Shown here: positions 8,540-17,666 of the stretch, piece by piece
Numbering within the stretch: position 1 is the first letter of the stretch
Layout of the letters: each line of letters begins with the position of its first letter
Assembly: GCF_036924525.1 (NCBI RefSeq)
Contig: NZ_JAZHRU010000001.1
Location: forward strand, 4,989,001-5,053,000
DNA: 64,000 nt
Direction: 5' to 3'
DNA from: Bradyrhizobium sp. AZCC 1719
GTDB taxonomy: Bacteria; Pseudomonadota; Alphaproteobacteria; Rhizobiales; Xanthobacteraceae
The notes under the pieces: model-generated
The model's database searches: none
Told to the model about the DNA's origin: nothing
The model's input: only the letters and a program-made list of their open reading frames with translations
Program-made: the position numbers and the translations under genes

Positions 8540-9340
8540 TTGTTTTTTGTCCTCTCCAAGACGCTCGGCTTTCTGCTGTTGCCGACAAATCTGCTGATCG
8601 GCGTAGGCTTCGTCGGCGCCATCCTGATGTTCACCCGCTTTGCATCGCTCGGCCGCAAGCTGGTGATCGCGGCCGTGTTGCTGCTCGTCATTTGCGGACT
8701 GTCGCCGCTCGGGAACCTGCTGCTCTATCCCCTGGAGCAGCGCTTTCCGCCATGGGACGGGACGCGCGGCACGCCTGATGGCATCATCGTGCTCGGTGCG
8801 TCGATCGAAGCCGATCTTTCCGTCGCGCACGGCACGCCGGTGGTGCGCAGCTCGCCCGACCGTCTGATCGCGGCTGCCGCGCTGGCACACCGTTACCCCA
8901 AGGCGCGCATTATTTTCTCCGGCGGCAGCGCGAGACTGATTTCGAACGACGCCAGGGAAGCCGATTTCGCTGGCACCATCTTCGAAAGCCTCGGCATCGA
9001 CAAGTCGCGGCTGATCATGGAACGGGGTTCCCGCAACACGCAGGAGAACGCGGAATTCTCCAAGGCGCTGCTTACGCCCAAGGAAGGCGAGCGTTGGCTG
9101 TTGGTGACCTCGGCCTTCCATATGCCGCGATCGATCGGCCTGTTCCGGAAGGCGGGATTTGCGGTCGAACCTTATCCCGTCGACTGGCGGGTTGGCCGAG
9201 GCGGCGACGTATTTGATTTCACCAATATTGCGATCGACGGCCTAGGACGAACCGACCTCGCGCTGCGCGAATGGATGGGCCTGATCGCTTACCGCGCCAC
9301 CGGCAAGATCGACGAGTTGTTGCCGGGTCCGGCAAAGTAG
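8540..9340 (+). CDS. YdcF/ElyC family (DUF218) membrane protein
   Basis: The 266-residue protein has two N-terminal membrane spans (about residues 8-30 and 40-58), followed by a DUF218 domain in the periplasm or at the membrane face. The domain shows IIVLGASIEAD, ARIIFSGGSAR, the ERGSRNTQENAEFS motif, and LVTSAFHMPRS. ElyC-type members affect envelope and undecaprenyl-carrier metabolism, and the function here is inferred only from family. The start is TTG 8540 with AGAGG just upstream. It overlaps no neighbour and faces away from the amidase gene. Confidence 0.85.
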   Translation: MFFVLSKTLGFLLLPTNLLIGVGFVGAILMFTRFASLGRKLVIAAVLLLVICGLSPLGNLLLYPLEQRFPPWDGTRGTPDGIIVLGASIEADLSVAHGTPVVRSSPDRLIAAAALAHRYPKARIIFSGGSARLISNDAREADFAGTIFESLGIDKSRLIMERGSRNTQENAEFSKALLTPKEGERWLLVTSAFHMPRSIGLFRKAGFAVEPYPVDWRVGRGGDVFDFTNIAIDGLGRTDLALREWMGLIAYRATGKIDELLPGPAK

Positions 9341-9412
9341 CAGCGGGCAGCCAGCCGGGCTACAATCGAACGACAGGCGCCGGCTAAACGCGCCGATTTG
9401 GGAGTTGACGCC

Positions 9413-10195
9413 ATGCAACAGCAAACGCCGGAAACGTTCGATTTGGCCGGCATGGTGGCCGACCTGAACAGCCTGCTGCGGCTGAAGACGACCGTGATCG
9501 GCATCAAGATGTTTGCCAGCGTCGAGGAGATGACGGCAATTCCAAAAATCCGGCGTCCCTCGGCGGTGCATACCACCGATCAGATCGTCAGCATGGCCTC
9601 ACGGCTCGGCTGGACCGTCGGTATCACCGGCGACGATCTGGTCGGCGCGCAATGCCGTGCGGTGATCGGGCTTGCGCCGCAGGACGAGAAGTGGCTCGCG
9701 GGAGAAAACTACGTGGGCGTCTGGCATGGCACCGCCGAAGACGCACGCAAGCGTCAGGAAGCGCTCGACGTTGTGCCCTTCGGCCAGTACCAGGCGATGG
9801 CAGTGAGCCCGCTCACCAGCGGCCGGCTCAATCCGCCGGATATTTGTCTGGTCTACGCCACGCCCGGCCAGATGATCATTCTGATCAACGGCCTGCAATA
9901 TACCGGGTACAAGAAATTCGAATGGGGCGTGGTCGGCGAGACCGCCTGCGCGGATTCCTGGGGCAGGGCGCTGAAGACCGGCGAGCCGTCGCTCTCGCTG
10001 CCGTGCTTTGCAGAACGGCGTTATGGCGGCGTGCCCGACGAAGAGATGCTGATCGCGCTCAAGCCGGAGCATCTTGCCAAGGCCATCGTAGGCATGAAGC
10101 AGCTCGCGAAGAACGGCCTGCGCTATCCGATCGCGCCCTATGGCATTCAGGCCGACGTGCGCGCCGGGATGGGCGTGTCCTATTCGAAGAAATAG
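9413..10195 (+). CDS. DUF169 domain-containing protein
   Basis: The 260-residue cytoplasmic protein belongs to DUF169: IGIKMFASVEEM, the central VVPFGQYQAMAVSPL, LVYATPGQMIILINGLQY and the cysteine segments GETACADSWG and LPCFAERRYGG. Start ATG 9413 is preceded by GGGAG eight bases upstream, whereas the in-frame TTG 9398 has none. The family has no settled biochemical role. A palindromic repeat separates it from the next gene. Confidence 0.82.
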   Translation: MQQQTPETFDLAGMVADLNSLLRLKTTVIGIKMFASVEEMTAIPKIRRPSAVHTTDQIVSMASRLGWTVGITGDDLVGAQCRAVIGLAPQDEKWLAGENYVGVWHGTAEDARKRQEALDVVPFGQYQAMAVSPLTSGRLNPPDICLVYATPGQMIILINGLQYTGYKKFEWGVVGETACADSWGRALKTGEPSLSLPCFAERRYGGVPDEEMLIALKPEHLAKAIVGMKQLAKNGLRYPIAPYGIQADVRAGMGVSYSKK

Positions 10196-10201
10196 CCCAG
10201 C

Positions 10202-10355
10202 CGTCATTGCGAGGAGCCAACGGGTCCGGCTCCGCCGGCCCGATGGTAAACTCCGCGACGACCGCGTCCGCCGTAGCTCAAGGAGCGAAGGCGGAAGCAA
10301 TCTAGCCTTCCATCGTGGCCCGATTTCTGGATTGCTTCGCTTCGCTCGCAGTGAC
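10202..10355. repeat. palindromic extragenic repeat, family A copy 1
   Basis: The element begins CGTCATTGCGAG and ends with the near-inverse CTCGCAGTGAC. Inside, CCGCCGTAGCTC and GAGCGAAGGCGG form a second inverted pair. The internal block of about 37 bases is nearly identical to that at 14484-14521. It sits between the DUF169 gene and the dehydrogenase pair and has no coding signal. Confidence 0.85.
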
Positions 10356-10393
10356 AAAAGGGGCCAAATTCGTTTCTGTAGGAAATCCCAGCT

Positions 10394-11572
10394 ATGTCTT
10401 CGTCGAAATTCGACATCGTCGTCTACGGCGCCACCGGCTTCACCGGCCAGCTCGTCGCCGAATATCTCGCGACGCATTACAAGGGCGACGCCAATCTGAA
10501 ATGGGCGATGGCCGGCCGCAGCAAGGACAAGCTCGCCGCGGTACGTGACGCGATCGGCGCGCCGGCGGATACGCCGCTGATCGTGGCAGATGCGTCCGAT
10601 CCTGCCTCGTTGAAAGCGATGGTGGATCAGACGAAATCCGTGATCACCACGGTCGGTCCGTATCAGTTTTATGGCAACGAGCTGCTTGCGGCCTGTGTGG
10701 CGGCAGGGATCGACTATTTCGACCTCTGCGGCGAACCGCTGTGGATGCGGGAAATGATCGACAAGCATGAAGCCGCAGCCAAAGCGAGCGGTGCACGCAT
10801 CGTGTTTTCGTGCGGGTTCGACTCGGTGCCGTTCGAACTCGGCGCCTTCTTTGTGCAGGAGGAAGCCAAACGGGTGTTCGGCTCGCCGGCTTTGCGCGTC
10901 AAGGGTCGCGTGCGCGACATGCGCGGCACCTTGTCGGGTGGCACCGCCGCGAGCGCCAAGGCGACCTTCGACGCAGTTGCCAAGGATCTCAGCCTTGTTG
11001 CGATCCTCAAGGATGCGTTCGCGCTGACGCCCGGATTCAAGGGGCCGAAACAGCCGCCGGGCAGCAAGCCGGCCTATGAGGAAGACCTGCAGTCCTGGGC
11101 GGCGCCCTTCATGATGGCGCTCATCAACACCCGCAATATCCATCGCTCGAACATGCTGATGGGTTTTCCGTACGGAAAGGAGTTCGTCTACGACGAAATG
11201 GTGCTGACGGGAGCTGGCGAGAAGGGCGAAGCCAACGCCAAGCTCGTGATGGCGGCGAACACCGAAAAGACCGGTCCCGGTGCGCCCAAGCCCGGCGAAG
11301 GGCCGTCGAAAGAAGAGCGGGAGAACGGGCTCTACGATCTGCTCTACGTCGCCATCGCGCCCGATGGCCGTCAGGTCTGCGCATCCGTGAAGGGCGACCG
11401 CGATCCCGGCTATGGCTCGACGTCAAAGATGATCTCGGAATGCGCGATCTGCCTGCTGCGCGACACGCCGGACGTTCCGGCGGGAATCTGGACGCCGGGC
11501 GCAGCGATGCAGCACAAGCTGATCAAGCGGCTTGTTGATCATGCCGGATTGACGTTCACGGTGGGGAAGTAA
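10394..11572 (+). CDS. saccharopine dehydrogenase-like oxidoreductase (NAD(P)-binding)
   Basis: The 392-residue protein starts with a Rossmann motif (VVYGATGFTGQLVAEYL), followed by LKWAMAGRSKDKL, ITTVGPYQFYG and YFDLCGEP, the pattern of saccharopine-dehydrogenase-like and trans-acting enoyl reductase proteins. Most alphaproteobacterial members have no proven substrate; roles in lipid metabolism are plausible. It is followed after 39 bases by a close paralogue that is broken. ATG 10394 has AGGAAA upstream. Confidence 0.88.
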   Translation: MSSSKFDIVVYGATGFTGQLVAEYLATHYKGDANLKWAMAGRSKDKLAAVRDAIGAPADTPLIVADASDPASLKAMVDQTKSVITTVGPYQFYGNELLAACVAAGIDYFDLCGEPLWMREMIDKHEAAAKASGARIVFSCGFDSVPFELGAFFVQEEAKRVFGSPALRVKGRVRDMRGTLSGGTAASAKATFDAVAKDLSLVAILKDAFALTPGFKGPKQPPGSKPAYEEDLQSWAAPFMMALINTRNIHRSNMLMGFPYGKEFVYDEMVLTGAGEKGEANAKLVMAANTEKTGPGAPKPGEGPSKEERENGLYDLLYVAIAPDGRQVCASVKGDRDPGYGSTSKMISECAICLLRDTPDVPAGIWTPGAAMQHKLIKRLVDHAGLTFTVGK

Positions 11573-11611
11573 CTCGGTTTTTTCGAGCACAGTCTTTTTG
11601 GAAACCAGAGT

Positions 11612-13065
11612 ATGTCTTCGCCGGAATTTGACATCGTTGTCTATGGCGCCACCGGCTTCACCGGCCAGCTCATCGCCGAATATCTCGCCGCGCACTACAG
11701 TGGCGAAGGTAATCTGAAATGGGCGATGGCCGGGCGCAGCAAGGACAAGCTTGCCTCGGTGCGCGACGTGATCGGAGCGCCGGCCGACACCGCGCTGATT
11801 GTCGCTGACGCCTGTGATCCCGCCTCGCTGAAGACCATGGTCAGCCAAACCAAATCGGTTATCTCGACCGTTGGTCCGTATCAGCTCTATGGCTCCGAAC
11901 TGATCGCAATCTGCGTCGCAGCTGGTGTCGACTACCTGGACCTCTGTGGCGAGCCAGTCTGGATGCGGCAGATGATCGACGCGCACCAGGCGACCGCAAA
12001 GTCGACCGGCGCACGCATCGTATTTTCCTGCGGTTTCGATTCGCTTCCGTTCGAACTCGGCGTGTTCTTCGCCCAGGAGGAAGCGAAGAAGAATTTTGGA
12101 ACATCGGCCAACCGTGTCAAAGGCCGGGTCCGCGACATGAGTGGCACGTTGTCCGGTGGTACCGCCGCGAGCACCTGGGCGACGTTCGCGGCAGCCGCAC
12201 AAGACCTCACTCTGGTCACCTTGTTGAAGGATCCATTTTTGCTGGTGCCGGGATTTGAGGGTCTAAGGCAGCCGCGAGGCAACAAGCCGCTGTTCGACGA
12301 GGACTTGATTCGCTTCCGTTCGAACTCGGCGTGTTCTTCGCCCAGGAGGAAGCGAAGAAGAATTTTGGAACATCGGCCAACCGTGTCAAAGGCCGGGTCC
12401 GCGACATGAGTGGCACGTTGTCCGGTGGTACCGCCGCGAGCACCTGGGCGACGTTCGCGGCAGCCGCACAAGACCTCACTCTGGTCACCTTGTTGAAGGA
12501 TCCATTTTTGCTGGTGCCGGGATTTGAGGGTCTAAGGCAGCCGCGAGGCAACAAGCCGCTGTTCGACGAGGACTTGGGTCAGTGGACGGCGCCCTTCGCG
12601 ATGGCGACCATCAACACCCGCAACGTGCATCGTTCCAATATGCTGATGAATTTTTCGTACGGCAAAGACTTCGTTTATGACGAGATGGTTCTGACCGGTC
12701 CTGGAGAGCAGGGCGAAGCAAATGCCAAACGCCTTGTTGCAGCCGTCAACGCCGAGAGGATGGGCGGCGCGGCCGCATTGAAGCCTGGTGACGGTCCCTC
12801 GAAAGAGATGCGGGAGAACGGTTTCTACGATCTGCTGTTCGTCGCCATTGCCCCCGATGGCAAGCAGGTTCGCGCATCCGTGAAGGGCGACCGCGATCCC
12901 GGCTACGGCTCGACCTCGAAGATGATTTCCGAATGCGCGATCTGTCTGCTGCGCGACGCGCCCGATGTGCCGGCCGGCTTCTGGACGCCGGGTGCAGCGA
13001 TGCAGCACAAGCTGATCAAGCGATTGGTTGATCACGCGGGGCTGACGTTTACGGTGGAGAAGTAG
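11612..13065 (+). pseudogene. saccharopine dehydrogenase-like paralogue, disrupted by a 269-bp tandem duplication
   Basis: This is a tandem copy of the preceding gene; by eye about four in five residues match over the first 115. The frame runs from ATG 11612 to 12306, then enters a perfect second copy of bases 12038-12306 and, because 269 is not a multiple of three, shifts frame and stops at 12409. The right half remains open from about 12331 to 13065. Deleting one duplicate copy restores a 394-residue protein ending TFTVEK, matching the intact neighbour's end TFTVGK. The duplication may be a recent mutation or an assembly artefact. Confidence 0.85.
12038..12575 (+). repeat. perfect 269-bp direct tandem duplication
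   Basis: Bases 12038-12306 are repeated without a mismatch at 12307-12575. Only a single G is shared at the junction (12038, 12307, 12576), so no longer microhomology explains it. It lies wholly inside the second dehydrogenase paralogue. Confidence 0.97.
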
Positions 13066-13074
13066 CAACGAATC

Positions 13075-13162
13075 GTAGGGTGGGCAAAGCAAAGCGTGCC
13101 CACCATTAAGAGCGAGCAAGATCATGGTGGGCACGGCGCTTGCGCGCCTTTGCCCACCCTAC
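13075..13162. repeat. palindromic extragenic repeat, family B copy 1
   Basis: The element begins GTAGGGTGGGCAAAGC and ends GCCTTTGCCCACCCTAC, with an inner pair GCGTGCCCACCAT and ATGGTGGGCACGGC. It overlaps the 3' end of the O-antigen-ligase-like gene on the minus strand, supplying its stop codon and last residues. Confidence 0.88.
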
Positions 13163-14417
13163 GCTCCCGGGCCTGTGCCGGATCGGCACCTGCCTTCCAG
13201 CGTTCGGCGGCGACGAACATGCCCCACATCGTTCCCAGCATCATCCAGAAGTGCCGCCAATGGTCGGTATCGATGATGAAGCTCTCGCCGACCGTGCCGA
13301 GGAAGGCTGCGAAGATTGCCAGATAGGCCGGCTGCCAGGGCACGCGGACGAAGAGATAGCGGAAGCCTGTCAGCACCGTGACGAAGACCAGCGCCGGATA
13401 GCAGACGCCGGAGAGCCAACCGCCCGACATGAACGCGTTAAGATACGAATTGTGAGTGTCTTCCGGGAAGTAGCGGGTGAACTGTAGCGGACCGATGCCG
13501 AATGGCAGGCCCAACGCCATTTCTGCGCCGAGGATGTGCCGGCCGAACCGGCCGAAGCGGCCTTCGTCGTAGCTCTGGTCCAGGCTGGCGCGCTCCTTGA
13601 ACAGCTGCGCAATCGAATCGAACGACAGCAGCACCGCGACCAGGGCGGCCGCCAGCACTACGGTAACGAGAGCCATCACGATGATGCGCGAGCGCTGCGA
13701 CTGCGAGCGGCTGGTCAGCACCATCAATGCCAGCACGAAGCCCGAGGTGATGATAAGCATGCCCCACGCAGCGCGTGAGAACGCCAGGAGAATCGCCAAC
13801 GATATGATGCCAAACACGATCGCGCTGCGGAACGCCTTGCCGAATTTGTCCGTGACCACGCTTTGCAGCACGAGCAGCGCCGGCAGCACCAGAAACGCGC
13901 CAAACACGTTCGGGTCCTTGAAGGTGCCGCGGGCGCGGTCATAGAGCGTCAGCAGGTCTCGACCGCCGGGAACGAGATTGAAGTAACCCGCGATACCGGC
14001 GAGCGCCGCAATCATCGCGCCGACGATGAGGCCGCGCCGGAGCATGTCGAGCCGCGCCGCGGTATCCTCGGAGATCACCATCGCGAAGAAGATGACCGTG
14101 ATCGCCATATACCAGGAGGTCGCAATCCAACTCGGCACGTTGGGCCGATCCATTACGGCGACCGCACTGATGCTGTAGCCGAGGTTGAGCAGGAACAAGA
14201 GCAGCAGCAGCGGCATGAACACCAGCCGCATCCGCGCGCCCGTTGCGAAGAAGATCACCGAGGCGGCAAGCGTCGCCAGCTCATAGGGGCTCGGCTCGAT
14301 GAAGACAATGGCGATGGACGCACCCACCAGCCAAACCAACGCGCGCTGCAGCGCGAGCACGCCGGGCGCGGCCGTTATCGATGGGAGCGATTCCCCGGCT
14401 GTCGCCGCATACGCCAT
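13122..14417 (-). CDS. O-antigen ligase / Wzy-like polymerase family membrane protein
   Basis: The protein of 431 residues has about ten hydrophobic spans (for example IVFIEPSPYELATLAASVIFF and LVFMPLLLLLFLLNLG). It also has the Wzy_C-type region with RARGTFKDPNVFGAFLVLPAL and a periplasmic loop with GPLQFTRYFPEDTHNSYL, whose HN(S)xxL is the ligase signature. It would polymerise or ligate exopolysaccharide repeat units at the inner membrane. I start it at ATG 14417; a start five residues upstream is possible. Its final residues (RRVGKGAQAPCPP) are encoded by a family B repeat, so the original stop was probably lost. Confidence 0.85.
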   Translation of the reverse strand: MAYAATAGESLPSITAAPGVLALQRALVWLVGASIAIVFIEPSPYELATLAASVIFFATGARMRLVFMPLLLLLFLLNLGYSISAVAVMDRPNVPSWIATSWYMAITVIFFAMVISEDTAARLDMLRRGLIVGAMIAALAGIAGYFNLVPGGRDLLTLYDRARGTFKDPNVFGAFLVLPALLVLQSVVTDKFGKAFRSAIVFGIISLAILLAFSRAAWGMLIITSGFVLALMVLTSRSQSQRSRIIVMALVTVVLAAALVAVLLSFDSIAQLFKERASLDQSYDEGRFGRFGRHILGAEMALGLPFGIGPLQFTRYFPEDTHNSYLNAFMSGGWLSGVCYPALVFVTVLTGFRYLFVRVPWQPAYLAIFAAFLGTVGESFIIDTDHWRHFWMMLGTMWGMFVAAERWKAGADPAQARERRVGKGAQAPCPP

Positions 14418-14460
14418 CACACACTCACGCAACTCAACAAAACAATCGGACCGCTGCTTC

Positions 14461-14578
14461 CGTCATTGCGAGCAAAGCGACTTGTCCGCCGTAGCTCGAC
14501 GAGCGAAGGCGGAAGCAATCCATGGCGCCCAGCGACGATAGATGGATTGCTTCGTCGCTATCGCTCCTCGCAATGACG
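14461..14578. repeat. palindromic extragenic repeat, family A copy 2
   Basis: Terminal inverted ends CGTCATTGCGAGCAAAGCGA and TCGCTCCTCGCAATGACG enclose a GTAGCTC/GAGCGAAGGCGG inner pair and GCAATCCATGG...GATGGATTGC. It shares the inner block with 10202-10355 and lies between two minus-strand exopolysaccharide genes. Confidence 0.88.
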
Positions 14579-14595
14579 GTTTGCGTGTCCTCAGC

Positions 14596-16134
14596 TCAAT
14601 ACGCGTTCTCGCTCTTGGTCATCAGTGCGATCGGCGTCTTGAGCAGGACGTAGAGATCCAACAGCACCGACCAGTTCTCGATGTAATACAGGTCGAACTC
14701 GACGCGCTTCTGGATCTTCTCGTCGGTGTCGACTTCGCCGCGCCAGCCGTTGATCTGCGCCCAGCCGGTGATGCCGGGCTTGACGCGGTGGCGCGCGAAA
14801 TAACCGTCAACGGCTTCATCGAACAGGCGGCTTTGCAACTTGCCTTGCACGGCGTGCGGGCGCGGCCCTACCAGCGAAAGATTGCTCTTGAACACGACGT
14901 TAAAGAGCTGCGGCAGTTCGTCGAGGCTGGTCTTGCGGATGAAGCGCCCGACGCGGGTGACGCGCGGGTCATTCTTGGTCACGACCTTGGAGGCGGTCGG
15001 ATCGGCCTGATGGTGGTACATCGAACGGAACTTGAGAACGTCGATGCGCTCATTGTTGAAGCCGAAACGCTTCTGGCGGAACAGTATCGGCCCCGGGCTG
15101 TCGAGCTTCACCGCCAGCGCGACCAGACCCATCACCGGCAGCGCCAGCACCAGGATCACGAAGCCGACGACGTGGTCGAACAGCCACTTCATCACCAGGT
15201 CCCAGTCGGTGATCGGCGCCTCGAACACGTCGAGGGTAGGCACCTCGCCGAGATAGGAGTAGGAGCGGGGACGGAAGCGCAGCTTGTTGGTATGGGCCGA
15301 AAGGCGGATATCGACCGGAAGCACCCACAGCTTCTTCAACATATCGAGAATGCGCGTCTCGGCCGAAATCGGCAGCGCGAACAGCACGAGGTCGATGCGG
15401 GTGCGGCGCGCAAACTCGACGATGTCGTCGACCTTGCCGAGCTTGGGACTGCCGGCGCAGGTATCCATCGCGCGGTCGTCGTTGCGGTCGTCGAACACGC
15501 CGAGCACATGGATGTCGGAATCGTCTTGCGTCTTGAGCGCCTGCACGAGCTCTTCGCCGTTCTGGTCCGCGCCCACGATGATGGTGCGTCGATCGAGCCG
15601 GCCCTGACGGGCCCAGCGGCGCACCAGCGAGCGCAGGAACACGCGCTCCGTGACCAGCGCCGCGAGGCCGCTCACGAAAAACGCCGTGAGCCACAGCCGC
15701 GAAATCTCGCTGCCGAGCTTCACGATGAAGGATGCGCCGATGAACAGCAGGAACACGAATGCCCAGGATGAAATTATCCGCGTCATCTGGCGAAGATGGC
15801 CGCGGAATAACTGCACCTGATAGATATCGGCGGCCTGGAAGCAGATCACTGCCGTTGCCGCCACGCCGAAGATCGCCGCGAGAAATTCCCAGGAAAAGCC
15901 TCTGAGAGGCACGACGTAACCAAAATAGAGCGCAGCACCGATCGCGCTCAGCATCGCGAAATCGATCACGCGAACCACCCCCGCGATCACGATCGGCGAA
16001 TAGGCGCGGCCAACTTTCTGATTGGTGACGGCGAGCGCTGCCGGAGACAACCTGCGGCGCCGTTCGATCGGCGGACGATTGGCGCTGGCGGTCGCCGCGG
16101 CATCGAGCATCGAGCGTGCGTTAATCGGTTCCAC
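14596..16134 (-). CDS. undecaprenyl-phosphate sugar phosphotransferase (exopolysaccharide initiation)
   Basis: This 512-residue enzyme transfers a sugar-1-phosphate, usually glucose, to undecaprenyl phosphate and so starts each exopolysaccharide unit. Four N-terminal membrane spans are followed by a CoA-binding-like Rossmann domain ([18 protein letters not shown]). A fifth hydrophobic span precedes the bacterial sugar transferase domain, with [25 protein letters not shown] and [20 protein letters not shown] 16134 ([10 protein letters not shown]) fits homologues best; ATG 16110 is an alternative. It heads the minus-strand side of the exopolysaccharide locus. Confidence 0.92.
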   Translation of the reverse strand: MEPINARSMLDAAATASANRPPIERRRRLSPAALAVTNQKVGRAYSPIVIAGVVRVIDFAMLSAIGAALYFGYVVPLRGFSWEFLAAIFGVAATAVICFQAADIYQVQLFRGHLRQMTRIISSWAFVFLLFIGASFIVKLGSEISRLWLTAFFVSGLAALVTERVFLRSLVRRWARQGRLDRRTIIVGADQNGEELVQALKTQDDSDIHVLGVFDDRNDDRAMDTCAGSPKLGKVDDIVEFARRTRIDLVLFALPISAETRILDMLKKLWVLPVDIRLSAHTNKLRFRPRSYSYLGEVPTLDVFEAPITDWDLVMKWLFDHVVGFVILVLALPVMGLVALAVKLDSPGPILFRQKRFGFNNERIDVLKFRSMYHHQADPTASKVVTKNDPRVTRVGRFIRKTSLDELPQLFNVVFKSNLSLVGPRPHAVQGKLQSRLFDEAVDGYFARHRVKPGITGWAQINGWRGEVDTDEKIQKRVEFDLYYIENWSVLLDLYVLLKTPIALMTKSENAY

Positions 16135-16249
16135 TGGTCCACGTCCGTTCTTGAGCGGGCACACAGCAACGTGCCCGCCGGTGCGGAATTCCCCACACCA
16201 CGGGCTTACGGGACAAATCGGAAGAAACAGTTACGTTGGTAATTTTCGG

Positions 16250-17383
16250 TTAACGATTGGCAAACGCCTCGCGGTAGCCGGCAACAACGCCCTCGACCAT
16301 AGCCTTCTGCGAAAAATGCTGGAAGATTCGTTCGCGCAACGATCTGGCCCGATCCTTCGTTGCGGCCGGATCCTTCATCGCAGCTTCGATAGCATCGGCC
16401 ATGGCGGCTGCGTTGCTGGGCGCGAACAAGGCATCACCATGCGGGCCGAAAATCTCGGGGATGCCGCCGACATTGGCGGCGACCATAGGAATGCCGGCGG
16501 CCGCCGCCTCGATCACGACATAGGGCATCGAGTCTCCGCGAGAGGGAACCACCAGCAGCGAGCCCTTGGAGAAGCCGTAACGCGCCTTGACGTGGCCGAT
16601 GAAGCGCACGGCCTTACCGAGGTCGAGCCGCTCGACCTGGGCTTTGAGGCCTTCGCTTTCCTCGCCGTCGCCTGCGAGCGTCAGCGTCACCGGACGGCCG
16701 TCGGCGCGTAGCCGCGCTACCGCATCGATCAGAAGGTCGGCACCCTTGATGTGCCGGAACTCGCCGACATAGATCAGGTCGGTGGCGTCCTCCGCCTTGA
16801 CGACGGGATCGAATTCACTGGCGGTGACGCCGTTGAACACGCATCGCACCAGTCCCTTCGGCATGCCGATGGTACGCTGGTAGGTGTTGCGAGCAAACGC
16901 GCTTTCGAACAAGAACAGGTCGGTATCGTTCATCAGCGCGCGTTCGACACGGGCATAGATGTTGCCCTTCAGCGTCGACAGCGGATAGTGCAGCGAGCCG
17001 CCGTGCGGGGTATAGACCCTGATCCTGTCGCGGGAAGCGGTCCTTATGCGCATGAAGGCGCCGGCCTTGGCGCCGTGACCGTGCAGCACGTCCGGCTTCA
17101 ATTGGCGGACCATGCGCTGGAACCGGGCCCACACCAGAACATCGCTCGGAAGCGGCTCGCGGCGAATGGCGGTGCGGTGAACGCCGAGCTTGAGGCGCGG
17201 GGCGATTTCCGCCAGCGCCTGCTCGGCGCGTTCGCCGCCGGTGAGGCTATCGGCGATGATGCCGACGTGATGGCCGCGGTCGATCTGGCCGTTGGCGAGA
17301 TCGAGGATATGGCGGAAGATGCCGCCGACCGGCGCGCGCGTTGCGTGCAGAATCCGAAGCGGCTGACCGTCAACGACAGGCAT
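16250..17383 (-). CDS. glycosyltransferase family 4 protein
   Basis: The 377-residue cytoplasmic enzyme has the GT4/GT-B layout. The acceptor domain begins ILHATRAPVGGIFRHILDLA with LHGHGAKAGAF. The nucleotide-sugar domain shows LIYVGEFRHIKGADLLIDA, LTLAGDGEE and the E-x7-E stretch MPYVVIEAAAAGIPMVA. It presumably adds one sugar to the lipid-linked exopolysaccharide unit. I start it at ATG 17383, where similarity begins. The 5' end overlaps by 14 bases the end of a small lipoprotein gene, suggesting translational coupling. Confidence 0.92.
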   Translation of the reverse strand: MPVVDGQPLRILHATRAPVGGIFRHILDLANGQIDRGHHVGIIADSLTGGERAEQALAEIAPRLKLGVHRTAIRREPLPSDVLVWARFQRMVRQLKPDVLHGHGAKAGAFMRIRTASRDRIRVYTPHGGSLHYPLSTLKGNIYARVERALMNDTDLFLFESAFARNTYQRTIGMPKGLVRCVFNGVTASEFDPVVKAEDATDLIYVGEFRHIKGADLLIDAVARLRADGRPVTLTLAGDGEESEGLKAQVERLDLGKAVRFIGHVKARYGFSKGSLLVVPSRGDSMPYVVIEAAAAGIPMVAANVGGIPEIFGPHGDALFAPSNAAAMADAIEAAMKDPAATKDRARSLRERIFQHFSQKAMVEGVVAGYREAFANR

Positions 17384-17489
17384 CGAGACCGCCTTCAGAT
17401 GCGACCGGAACCTGCGCGGTCCGGGCCAGGCAGCCCGCAAGCGTCAGCGCGGCAATCAGAACTGGAATAGGGGCGAGCACGCCGCGCAT
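17370..17489 (-). CDS. 39-residue putative lipoprotein
   Basis: The short frame codes for 39 residues: MRGVLAPIPV at the start and a classic lipobox LTLAGC at about residues 16-21, leaving a mature peptide of only about 19 residues. AGGA lies eight bases before the ATG. It overlaps the start of the GT4 gene by 14 bases and faces the GumC-like gene across a divergent region. Very small lipoproteins of this type (entericidin-like) are often missed. The function is unknown. Confidence 0.6.
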   Translation of the reverse strand: MRGVLAPIPVLIAALTLAGCLARTAQVPVASEGGLDACR

Positions 17490-17666
17490 TACAGGTATCC
17501 TGGAAAGTATTCCGCGATTAAGGGCTTCGATGGTTAACAAAAAATGACTGCGCGCGCGAGGCGTCGCTCGGGCGCGCAGACGAGGCAAATTAACCCACCG
17601 GCAACCATAATGAAGTGTAATCGCCCCCGTCGAGTGGACCGATAGTTGCGTCCACGGGAGTGTGGG

